From JAJPJX01 sp964568355 (GTDB lineage: Bacteria > Acidobacteriota > Terriglobia > Bryobacterales > Bryobacteraceae), in contig CAZMRK010000414.1 in the NCBI GenBank assembly GCA_964568355.1, positions 1 through 6,371 on the forward strand: a stretch of 6,371 nt of DNA. The letters are read 5' to 3'. A program made the position numbers and the translations under genes. The notes beneath the pieces are model-generated. The model was not told the origin of the DNA, did no database searches, and worked only from the letters and a program-made list of their open reading frames with translations. Every line of letters begins with the position of its first letter. The first letter of the stretch is position 1. Of this stretch, positions 1 through 5,668 are shown one piece after another.

Positions 1-759
1 CTCAACTGGCTGGGCGGATACCTGGTGGGGATCACTGCCACGGGCCTCCTGGCATCGCTCGCGACCAACGCTCTTTCTCTGCGTATTTTTGAAGGGCTGC
101 GGCTGCCGGCGATCGGCTTGGCGTGGAACCGGCTCTCCTGGGAAAATCTGCTGCTGGGCCTGGTTGGCGGCGCGGGCTCGGCGATGATGGTGCTCTCGAT
201 TCCTCTAGCGCTGCGAGCGGCGCATTTTGAAACGGCTGCGGAGGGCGGAGCTTCGGCGGGTGCTTACTGGTTTCTTCCGCTGCTGCTGCTCTTTGGGTCG
301 GCGGGCGAGGAATTATTGTTCCGGGGGTACGGTTTTCAGGTACTGGTGCGGGCGGTGGGGAACTGGGCCGCGGTCATCCCGGTCGGCATCCTGTTTGCCG
401 CGCTGCACGCGGGCAACCCGAATGCCGGGGCCCTGGGTCTGGCGAACACGGCAGGGTTTGGCATTCTGTTCGGTTATGCATATCTGCGCAGCCGGGACCT
501 GTGGCTGCCCATCGGTCTGCACTTCGGCTGGAATGTTACACTGCCGCTGTTCGGCGTTAACGTTAGCGGGATTACAATAAGATTGACGGGTTATAGCCTG
601 GAGTGGTCCGCCGGAGACCTATGGAGCGGCGGGGCGTATGGACCGGAGGCCAGTTTGCTCACCTCCGCAGTGCTGGTGCTACTATTTGCGTATCTCTATC
701 AGGCTCCCATCCGGCGCCAAGCTTCGCGGCTTACCGACCCGCCAGCAGAGAGCGTATGA
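1..759 (+). CDS. CPBP (CAAX/bacteriocin-processing, ABI) family intramembrane metalloprotease, 5' partial
   Basis: Predicted multi-pass inner-membrane glutamate-type metalloprotease of the CPBP/ABI family, whose eukaryotic relatives (Rce1) cleave prenylated CAAX proteins; bacterial substrates are mostly unknown. All three family motifs are visible in order: EExxxR as EELLFR (bases 307-324), FxxxH as FAALH (394-408) and HxxxN as HFGWN (520-534). They sit in hydrophobic segments near 265-300, 364-410 and 500-560. Further membrane-like segments lie near 30-80, 148-210, 430-485 and 650-705. The frame is open to base 1 and reads LNWLGGYLV before the first internal GTG at base 25, so the true start is probably left of the window and the GTG is not convincing. 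The stop overlaps the next ATG (ATGA, 756-759), implying co-transcription and translational coupling with the secreted protein downstream. The family call is firm; the substrate cannot be told. Confidence 0.9.
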   Translation, partial: LNWLGGYLVGITATGLLASLATNALSLRIFEGLRLPAIGLAWNRLSWENLLLGLVGGAGSAMMVLSIPLALRAAHFETAAEGGASAGAYWFLPLLLLFGSAGEELLFRGYGFQVLVRAVGNWAAVIPVGILFAALHAGNPNAGALGLANTAGFGILFGYAYLRSRDLWLPIGLHFGWNVTLPLFGVNVSGITIRLTGYSLEWSAGDLWSGGAYGPEASLLTSAVLVLLFAYLYQAPIRRQASRLTDPPAESV

Positions 760-1550
760 CGTCCAAATGGTTCGCTGCCGCGGTCAGCGTGGCGCTCGCT
801 GGATCGGCCACCGCCGCTGACAAACTCACTTTCGACGATCGCGTGGAGTTAACTCGCGGTCTCACCGCCGAGTACGCTACCGTCAAACAGTTTTTGCCGC
901 GCTCAAAGAAGCCGCTTCCCTTTCAGTCTTCCGGCAATTACGACAAAACACGCTGGGAAGATGCCGGGAAGGAGTACGGACCGGCGGCGCGAGTGGGAGA
1001 CCTGGTGCAGATCACCAAAATCTCCATCGAAGACGACAAGATCGTCATGCAGATCAATGGCGGCTTCAAAGGCGGACGCAAGTGGTACCAGGGCGTCCAG
1101 GTGGGTATGGGCACTACAACCAGTCCGATCGGCGGCTTGGGCGATTCCAATGCTCCGGGAGGTACCGTGGTGTCGCTGGAGTTCGGCAAACCCCTGGCGC
1201 ACGGGTTGAATTCGGCGGCGGTCAAGAAAATGCTTGCCCCGGTGCTCGACTTCGAACGGCGCAGCGTGACACAGAACTACGTGGAGACACTCCCGCCCGA
1301 GACGCAGAAGGCGATCAAAGAAAAACGCGCGATGGAAGGGATGGACCGCGACCAGGTGATTCTGGCCTTGGGCCGGCCTGATCACAAATCGCGCGAGGTG
1401 AAGGACGGCATGGAACTGGAGGATTGGGTGTTCGGCCATCCGCCGGGGAAGATCGTCTTTGTAACGTTTAACGGCAGCAAGGTCATCAAGGTGAAAGAGG
1501 CCTTCGCGGGGCTGGGTACGGAAGTCACGACCCCCACGAAAACACCGTAG
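756..1550 (+). CDS. Secreted protein with BamE/SmpA-like C-terminal domain
   Basis: 264-aa protein, not recognised as a named family. I chose ATG 756 because it begins a good Sec signal peptide (K4, then a hydrophobic run to about residue 18, with cleavage near ATA-AD at residues 20-22) and overlaps the upstream stop by ATGA. Extending the frame back to an ATG at 603 would lie wholly inside the protease gene and give no sensible protein. The middle (about residues 50-150) is rich in Gly and Lys and predicted to be beta-rich. The C-terminal part (about 191-256) reads GMDRDQVILALGRPD, then a basic/acidic strand, W, and VFVTFNGSKVIKV. This resembles the helix-turn-then-beta-hairpin pattern of BamE/SmpA-OmlA domains (GMxxxQVxxxLGxP). 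There is no lipobox, so it is probably periplasmic rather than a lipoprotein. Pairing with an intramembrane protease hints at an envelope role, but that is only context. Confidence 0.85.
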   Translation: MTSKWFAAAVSVALAGSATAADKLTFDDRVELTRGLTAEYATVKQFLPRSKKPLPFQSSGNYDKTRWEDAGKEYGPAARVGDLVQITKISIEDDKIVMQINGGFKGGRKWYQGVQVGMGTTTSPIGGLGDSNAPGGTVVSLEFGKPLAHGLNSAAVKKMLAPVLDFERRSVTQNYVETLPPETQKAIKEKRAMEGMDRDQVILALGRPDHKSREVKDGMELEDWVFGHPPGKIVFVTFNGSKVIKVKEAFAGLGTEVTTPTKTP

Positions 1551-1584
1551 CGCCCTCAGCCCGAAACCCGTTCTCCGGCGATCG

Positions 1585-1615
1585 CGGTCGGGATCGAACG
1601 TTAGTCCCCTGACCG
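1585..1615. terminator. Hairpin in convergent gap, possible bidirectional terminator
   Basis: Inverted repeat CGGTC-GGG (1585-1592) pairing with CCC-t-GACCG (1607-1615), around a loop of about 14 nt and with a one-base bulge. It lies 35 bp after the stop of the secreted-protein gene, in the gap between two convergent genes, where a transcription stop would be expected. There is no T-run on either side, so an intrinsic terminator of the classical type is not shown. Confidence 0.35.
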
Positions 1616-1630
1616 GGTGATTCTGTTCGT

Positions 1631-1688
1631 CCGCTTGCTAACGCGCGCGGTTCTGTTCCGCCACCGAACCGCGACCGCAAGGGAGCGG
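1631..1688. repeat. GC-rich imperfect palindrome, REP-like intergenic element
   Basis: Two 23-bp arms (1631-1653 and 1666-1688) match as inverted repeats at 17 of 23 positions around a 12-nt loop. The match is perfect at both ends: CCGCT outside and CGCGGTTC next to the loop. The right arm contains CGCGACCGCAAGGGAGCGG, which resembles a dispersed GC-rich intergenic motif I associate from memory with Acidobacteriota genomes; this is recall, not a search. It sits between the convergent genes ending at 1550 and 1706 and may serve as a transcription boundary. Only one copy is present in the window, so dispersal cannot be shown here. Confidence 0.6.
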
Positions 1689-1705
1689 ACTTCACGGTCA
1701 GAGCA

Positions 1706-2008
1706 CTAGTCCAGATCGAAATCGCGCTTCGGAGGCGTGAGGTCGGGCGTTTCCTTGGCCTGCCGAAGCAGTTCGTCAAATTTCTTCTCCAGCACCTTTC
1801 CGTGGGACTTCGTTGTTTCTACCTGCTTCCGAAAAATTTCATCGCGCCGTCCGGCCTCGCCCTTCAGGCGGGCTACCGCTGCTGCCAGATCTTCGACCAC
1901 CGGAGGCTTCTCGGGGACCTTATGCGAGATCACCGACTGCGTCTCCGGGTCGACCTTCAACGTGGCCTGACAGCACGGACATGTGATCTCGATCAACCCT
2001 TTCGGCAT
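1706..2008 (-). CDS. Small CPCC-cluster protein with charged helical tail, unknown function
   Basis: 100-aa protein, no recognised named family. It starts MPKGLIEITCPCC, giving Cys at residues 10, 12 and 13, followed by beta-like QATLKVDPE, which resembles half of a zinc ribbon. No second cysteine pair exists, so metal binding would need a dimer, His30 or another partner. From about residue 40 to 88 it is a strongly charged heptad-like helix (AAAVARLKGEAGRRDEIF onwards), probably a coiled coil. The tail is acidic (DFDLD). There is no signal peptide, so it is likely cytoplasmic. I chose ATG 2008 over a GTG at 2038 because a TATAAT box lies between them and the GTG would add ten residues with no ribosome site. 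It is a single-gene unit facing the secreted-protein gene. The reading frame is convincing; the role is unknown. Confidence 0.75.
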   Translation of the reverse strand: MPKGLIEITCPCCQATLKVDPETQSVISHKVPEKPPVVEDLAAAVARLKGEAGRRDEIFRKQVETTKSHGKVLEKKFDELLRQAKETPDLTPPKRDFDLD

Positions 2009-2012
2009 ACGG

Positions 2013-2018
2013 ATTATA
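2013..2018 (-). promoter_or_regulatory. Predicted -10 box for the CPCC protein, possibly leaderless
   Basis: On the minus strand the start codon at 2008 is preceded by GTTACTATAATCCGT. This holds a consensus TATAAT (2013-2018) and an overlapping TACTAT (2016-2021), the latter ending 7 nt before the ATG. No purine-rich ribosome site lies in front of the ATG. The transcript would therefore begin at or within a few bases of the start codon. The -35 region is weak; CTGTGA at a 16-nt spacing is the best I see. Confidence 0.5.
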
Positions 2019-2036
2019 GTAACCCGTCCGATGGTC

Positions 2037-2156
2037 ACAGGTCCAAAGAGAGTAGATTGTGAGGAATTTAGCGGAATTACTTAGCGGAAATGCTCGATGG
2101 AAGTGACTGGTAGGTGGGAGAGAAACTGCGGCTCAATCCTCTCTCTTCGGACCTGT
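2037..2156. repeat. 120-bp element bounded by 25-bp imperfect inverted repeats
   Basis: The left arm begins ACAGGTCCAAAGAGAG (2037-2052). The reverse complement of 2141-2156 is ACAGGTCCGAAGAGAG, so 15 of 16 bases match. The match continues inward with GATTG and one more base, so the arms are 2037-2061 and 2132-2156 with 21 of 25 identical, enclosing 70 bp. Inside is a direct repeat TTAGCGGAA at 2068-2076 and 2081-2089. No target-site duplication is evident at the edges. It could be a decayed MITE-like element, a structured RNA leader, or an operator region, since its left end abuts the promoter of the CPCC-protein gene. Confidence 0.65.
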
Positions 2157-2283
2157 TTAATCGTAGTCACGTCTTGAATAGAGCAATCCGTTCGCCAAAT
2201 TGGAAGTGCTGAAAATTCAACTTTCTACGCTACGGTGCCCCGTCCCAGTGTGCAATTTTGGCATGGGCCGGATCATTTGTTCC

Positions 2284-2311
2284 AGCGTGGAATTACCGTG
2301 GAATTTACGCT
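2284..2311. repeat. Imperfect hairpin and 11-bp tandem repeat at the TolC-like gene stop
   Basis: AGCGT-gg-AATT (2284-2294) can pair with AATT-t-ACGCT (2302-2311) around a 7-nt loop. The same bases also form a head-to-tail 11-bp repeat of CGTGGAATT (2286-2294 and 2297-2305). It overlaps the first base or two of the leftward stop codon region (2310-2312). No T-run follows on the minus strand, so terminator activity for the TolC-like gene is possible but unsupported. Confidence 0.3.
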
Positions 2312-4253
2312 ATGGCTGGGGCGCGGGAATTGGGCTATGCGGTCGTGAAACCATTCCGCGCAGCGCTTCGTCGATGGAAATATTGTTTTTTACCAAAGTC
2401 TGGCCGGTAGCCCGGTCCAGTTCCACTTTGGCTTTGGCGTAGGCGGCCTCGGCGGTGACCTCCGCCTGCTGCGCGGTGGCCAGGTCGCGTTGGGTCAGGA
2501 TGACGTTGTAAATAGTGGATGCACCGAGCGCATACTTTTTTTGCTCGGCATCCACGGTTTGCTCCTGGAGAATGCGCGCTTTGGTAGCCGCCTGAAACTG
2601 GGCGCGTGCCTGCTGCACGGCGATGACCGCGTTCTGCACATCCACACGCACCTGATTTTCGGCGCGCTGCTGTTGCAGTTCCTGCTGGCGCAGCGTCAGT
2701 TCGTCATTGATCATATCGGCCTGCGCCGCGCGATTGTGGATGGGGATATTCAGATTCAGTGCCAGGTTGTAATCTGGAAAATTCCGCGCGAAGATCTGCC
2801 GCATCGCCAGTCCCAGCCCGCCGATGTAGAAGGGATCTCCCTGCCGCGTGCGTCCGGGCAGGACCGGTAGTGTGTTGAACTGCCCCGCCAGAGCATTGTT
2901 GTTGAGATTTACCACCGCATCGAGCGAGGGCCGCAAGGCGCTGCGATCGCCTCTCAGGTTGATCCGCGAGTTGGTGATGCTGATGCGGTTCTGGGCAAGC
3001 TCCGGCCGCCCGGACAGAGCCAGATTCATCAGGTCCTGAATGGGCGAAATCGGCTCCACCTCCGGAATGAGGATGCGGTCGGTCGGGATCACGTGGGCGT
3101 CGGCTACCGCCGGGTTGGCCACGCCATTGCGGCTCAGGGCGTTCTTGAGGATCGTCTCCTGCTGCAATACCTGAGTCTCGGCGATGGTCAGGTTCTGCTG
3201 GTCGGTGGCTACTTCGGCTTCGGCGCGCACAATCTCGATGGGGGCCAGGGTGCCGATCTCCACCTGCTTCTTGTTGTCCTCGTACAGTTTCTGGCTGGCA
3301 GCCAAAGTCTGCTTCTTCACCCGGACGTTTTCGATGAAGCCGACCAGGTCCCAATACAGATTCATGACGGCCGATACCGTGGTGATTACCTGCAGCTTGA
3401 AAGTGAGGTCGGATACTTCTCGGTTGTTACGCGCAATCTCGATCTGACGGGAGTTCACCGCTCGCCCAAAGCCTTGCAGCAAGCGCTGTGTCAGGGTAAA
3501 GCCCAGCGTAGTGGAGAGCGATGGGTTGAAATCGTTGCTGCGGTTATTGGTGGTGGTGTTATTGGTGCTAAATCCCATGTTGACGGTGGTTCCGGTCGTG
3601 AATCCCTTGGTGACACCGAAATTGGTGATGTCCTGCCGCTGGATAAAGGCGCTGGTGCCGGTGATGAAAGCACTCGATTGCGGTGTGGTATAGTGCCCCC
3701 ACCTCATTAGTCCGGTGATTGCCGGATCCAGATTGGGAATCGCCGAGCCGGTCTGCGTCACCACGTTATTTCCCACTGTGGGTATGGCTGCATTCGCCGC
3801 GGTCGCCGCATTGGTGCTGATCCCGGTGGTATTGGAACCTCCGCCTGATTGGGCGCTGGTCGGGCCCTGGGTCACGCTTGTCGTCACGCCGCGTACAAAG
3901 CCGCCCGCCTTGGCGCGCAGAATGCTCGCATCGGCCAATTGCGGGCCGTAGCGCTGGATTTCGATATCGAGATTGTTCTCCAAAGCCAGGGCAATTGCAT
4001 CCTGCAGGGAAAGATACAAATTGCCGGCGCGCAGCAGATTTTCGAGCCGGGGCGAATTTGACAGGCTAATGGGCGGCACATCCACCGTGCGATACGCGCC
4101 GGTAAGCCAGGAGAGGGTCCCCGAAGGTGAAATCAACTCATGTGCCCGCGACCGGTCCGGGGAAGCCGCCGTGGTTTGTCCGTGCACCTCCAGGCTGGAG
4201 AACAACATCAACCAGACACAGAGAAAGGAAACGGATGACTGCATTCGATGCAT
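2310..4253 (-). CDS. TolC/OEP-family outer membrane efflux protein, enlarged
   Basis: 647-aa outer membrane channel protein of the TolC (OEP) superfamily, which forms trimeric exit ducts for type I secretion or RND/MFS efflux pumps. ATG 4253 starts a signal peptide (hydrophobic core about residues 8-20, predicted cleavage VHG-Q at 25/26) and has an AAAGGA ribosome site 5 nt upstream. An ATG at 4310 would place 19 charged residues before the signal. OEP landmarks: SLQDAIALALENNLDIEI (about 82-99), LTQRLLQGFG (254-263), a long helical stretch 270-375 with the GTLAPIEIVRAEAEVA repeat, and the matching second-half repeat GASTIYNVILTQRDLATAQ (577-595) ending ELDRATG. Usual family length is about 420-500 aa. 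The excess lies mostly in residues about 122-250, a Thr/Asn/Ser/Gly-rich insert, plus an N-terminal extension before residue 80. No membrane-fusion or pump gene is adjacent. It is divergent from pyrE. Confidence 0.93.
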   Translation of the reverse strand: MHRMQSSVSFLCVWLMLFSSLEVHGQTTAASPDRSRAHELISPSGTLSWLTGAYRTVDVPPISLSNSPRLENLLRAGNLYLSLQDAIALALENNLDIEIQRYGPQLADASILRAKAGGFVRGVTTSVTQGPTSAQSGGGSNTTGISTNAATAANAAIPTVGNNVVTQTGSAIPNLDPAITGLMRWGHYTTPQSSAFITGTSAFIQRQDITNFGVTKGFTTGTTVNMGFSTNNTTTNNRSNDFNPSLSTTLGFTLTQRLLQGFGRAVNSRQIEIARNNREVSDLTFKLQVITTVSAVMNLYWDLVGFIENVRVKKQTLAASQKLYEDNKKQVEIGTLAPIEIVRAEAEVATDQQNLTIAETQVLQQETILKNALSRNGVANPAVADAHVIPTDRILIPEVEPISPIQDLMNLALSGRPELAQNRISITNSRINLRGDRSALRPSLDAVVNLNNNALAGQFNTLPVLPGRTRQGDPFYIGGLGLAMRQIFARNFPDYNLALNLNIPIHNRAAQADMINDELTLRQQELQQQRAENQVRVDVQNAVIAVQQARAQFQAATKARILQEQTVDAEQKKYALGASTIYNVILTQRDLATAQQAEVTAEAAYAKAKVELDRATGQTLVKNNISIDEALRGMVSRPHSPIPAPQP

Positions 4254-4258
4254 GATTT

Positions 4259-4264
4259 TCCTTT
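4259..4264 (-). promoter_or_regulatory. Ribosome binding site deciding the TolC-like start
   Basis: AAAGGA on the minus strand, 5 nt before ATG 4253. It supports this ATG, which begins the signal peptide, over an in-frame ATG at 4310 and the nearby ATG at 4244. Confidence 0.7.
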
Positions 4265-4310
4265 GAATCCTACTACGCAGATAAGCCCTGTCGGTTCCTT
4301 TGATCTTCAA

Positions 4311-4319
4311 TGGTATAGT
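4311..4319 (+). promoter_or_regulatory. Extended -10 promoter for pyrE-truA
   Basis: TGGTATAGT is an extended -10 element (TGn plus TATAGT at 4314-4319), ending 8 nt before the GTG start at 4328. I see no good -35, which is tolerated when TGn is present. The spacing puts the transcript start at about 4326-4328, that is at the start codon. Read on the other strand the same bases give TACTATA, so the site could also serve the divergent TolC-like gene with a leader of about 60 nt. Confidence 0.55.
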
Positions 4320-4327
4320 AGGCCTTT

Positions 4328-4918
4328 GTGGAGCCGCAAGCGCAACCGATTCTCGAACTCTTCCGATCTACGGGTGCTTATCTCCGTGGTCATTTTCGTC
4401 TGACAAGCGGACTGCACAGTCCGGAATACTTGCAGTGCGCGCTAGTCCTTCAGTACCCGGAACACGCCTCGCATTTGGGAAAACTCCTGGCGGAATCCGT
4501 TCGCACTCTGGCGAAGGAGCCCATCGGGCTGGTGGTTTCTCCGGCCCTGGGCGGCGTGATCATCGGGCATGAAGTGGCCCGCGAACTTCACACGCGCTTC
4601 CTGTTTACGGAGCGAGATGCTTCCGGCAAGATGACGCTTCGCCGGGGGTTCACGGTTACTCCGGGTGAAACCGCCGTGGTCATCGAGGACGTGGTCACCA
4701 CCGGCGGCAGCACGCGCGATGTGGTGGAGACATTGCAGGCGGCGGGCGCGCGTGTGCTGGCGGCAGGTTCGATCATCGATCGCAGCGGTGGCCAAGCCGA
4801 TGTCGGCGTTCCGCGCGCCGCGCTCCAAACGCTGCAGGTTTCCGCCTACGATCCGGCGGCGTGCCCGCTCTGCGCTCAGGGAGTTCCCGTTGTGAAGCCG
4901 GGCTCCCGTCCCACCTGA
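4328..4918 (+). CDS. pyrE: Orotate phosphoribosyltransferase
   Basis: 196-aa cytoplasmic enzyme joining orotate and PRPP to give OMP and pyrophosphate in pyrimidine synthesis. The N-terminus ILELFRSTGAYLRGHFRLTSGLHSPEYLQCALVLQYP (given here by its key parts: GHFRLTSGLHSPEY at 21-34) is typical of PyrE. The PRPP-binding motif VVIEDVVTTGGST is at residues 117-129, with the acidic pair E120-D121. The flexible loop is ERDASGKMTLRRGF (95-108), the form found in PyrEs that are not of the E. coli Lys-rich type. The C-terminus ends in CPLCAQGVPVVKPGSR, a conserved tail of this PyrE branch. The start is GTG 4328: a stop lies three codons upstream in frame, and no later start would keep the conserved N-terminus. 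Length is near the family norm. Its stop overlaps the truA start by one base. Confidence 0.95.
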   Translation: MEPQAQPILELFRSTGAYLRGHFRLTSGLHSPEYLQCALVLQYPEHASHLGKLLAESVRTLAKEPIGLVVSPALGGVIIGHEVARELHTRFLFTERDASGKMTLRRGFTVTPGETAVVIEDVVTTGGSTRDVVETLQAAGARVLAAGSIIDRSGGQADVGVPRAALQTLQVSAYDPAACPLCAQGVPVVKPGSRPT

Positions 4919-5664
4919 TGCGCCGCATCCGCATTCGTGTGGCCTACGACGGCACCGAATTTCATGGCTGGCAGGTGCAGCCCGGATTGCCGACCATTCA
5001 GGGCGCACTGGAAGCGATTCTCGGCGATCTGGAAGGCAAGCCGGTGCACGTAGCCGGTTCCGGCCGTACCGATGCCGGCGTACACGCCGCGGCCCAGGTA
5101 GCCGCTTTTACGCTCGAAAATCCGATTCCTTTATACAATCTGCAAAAGGCCATCAATCGCCTTCTGCCGCCGGCGGTGCGCGTGCTCTCCGCCGAGGAGG
5201 TTCCGCTCTCGTTCCATCCGCGATTCCATTCCCTTGCCAAGACGTACGAGTACCGGATCGTCCGCTCCAGCGTCTGCCCTCCCTTCGAATGGCGCTATGT
5301 ACACCACTATCCCTATCCACTCGACGAGGGCCGCATAGCGGAACTGGCTCCCCTGCTCGAAGGCGAGCACGATTTCTCCGCGTTCGCGGCTTCCGACGAC
5401 CGCGATGCCGAGGGACTCTCCAAGGTGCGCACGATCTTTTCGTCGCGCGTCGAAGTCTCCGCGCAGCGTCTCTACTATCGCGTGCGGGGAAGCGGGTTTC
5501 TGAAGCACATGGTGCGCAATATCGTGGGTATGCTCATCGAGGCTGGAAAAGGCAACGTCGGAGCAGACGATCTGCGCGCATATCTGGTTCCCGGTCCGGA
5601 AAAGGCGGGCCCCACTGCTCCGGCCAAAGGCCTTGTCCTGGTGAGCGTGGAGTATCCTTACTGA
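4918..5664 (+). CDS. truA: tRNA pseudouridine(38-40) synthase
   Basis: 248-aa enzyme converting uridines 38-40 of the tRNA anticodon arm to pseudouridine; acts as a dimer in the cytoplasm. The N-terminal strand RIRVAYDGTEFHGWQ (4-18) and the catalytic motif GRTDAGVHA (49-57, with nucleophile Asp52) are intact. LAKTYEYRI (106-114, conserved Tyr110), HDFSAFA (151-157), GFLKHMVRNIVGMLIEAG (193-210) and the end PAKGLVLVSVEYP are also present. Length fits the family (about 245-270). ATG 4918 gives the canonical MRRIRIRVAYDG start, and TGATG overlaps the pyrE stop. There is no clear ribosome site, so translation is probably coupled to pyrE. It is the last gene of the unit and faces the next gene with only 4 bp between stops. 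Confidence 0.96.
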   Translation: MRRIRIRVAYDGTEFHGWQVQPGLPTIQGALEAILGDLEGKPVHVAGSGRTDAGVHAAAQVAAFTLENPIPLYNLQKAINRLLPPAVRVLSAEEVPLSFHPRFHSLAKTYEYRIVRSSVCPPFEWRYVHHYPYPLDEGRIAELAPLLEGEHDFSAFAASDDRDAEGLSKVRTIFSSRVEVSAQRLYYRVRGSGFLKHMVRNIVGMLIEAGKGNVGADDLRAYLVPGPEKAGPTAPAKGLVLVSVEYPY

Positions 5665-5668
5665 GATC

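Larger units (their letters stand above)
2009..2309. other. 301-bp gene-free stretch
   Basis: This lies between the 5' end of the CPCC-protein gene and the 3' end of the TolC-like gene. It holds the predicted promoter at 2013-2018, the inverted-repeat element at 2037-2156 with a short direct repeat inside it, and a weak hairpin with an 11-bp tandem repeat at 2284-2311. Between 2157 and 2283 I see no gene, no tRNA and no clear structure. Base composition there is noticeably more AT-rich than in the flanking genes. No reading frame in the stretch has a credible start or coding character. Confidence 0.6.

Noticed and set aside
603..755. Extended start (ATG 603) of the secreted-protein gene
   Set aside because: Would lie inside the protease gene and bury the signal peptide; ATG 756 with ATGA overlap is far better.
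903..1439. Minus-strand 178-aa open frame across the secreted-protein gene
   Set aside because: Shadow of the plus-strand gene, which has a signal peptide and ATGA coupling; the antisense product is His/Arg-rich without a fold signature.
1575..1690. tRNA-like gene in the convergent gap (a GGGATCGAAC string suggested a T-arm)
   Set aside because: No acceptor stem, D-arm or anticodon arm could be assembled around it.
2112..2154. Smaller AGGT...AGAGA / TCTCT...ACCT hairpin inside the inverted-repeat element
   Set aside because: It uses part of the right arm with poorer pairing; the 2037-2156 pairing explains the same bases much better.
2200..2442. 80-aa plus-strand frame in the gap before the TolC-like gene
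   Set aside because: Half of it is antisense to the TolC-like C-terminus, and I see no ribosome site or protein signature.
3093..3710. Plus-strand 205-aa open frame antisense to the TolC-like gene
   Set aside because: It mirrors codon bias of the true gene, has no ribosome site and no recognisable protein character; the minus-strand frame has clear OEP motifs.
4442..5008. Minus-strand 188-aa open frame across pyrE and truA
   Set aside because: Overlaps two certain enzymes with intact motifs and has no supporting features.
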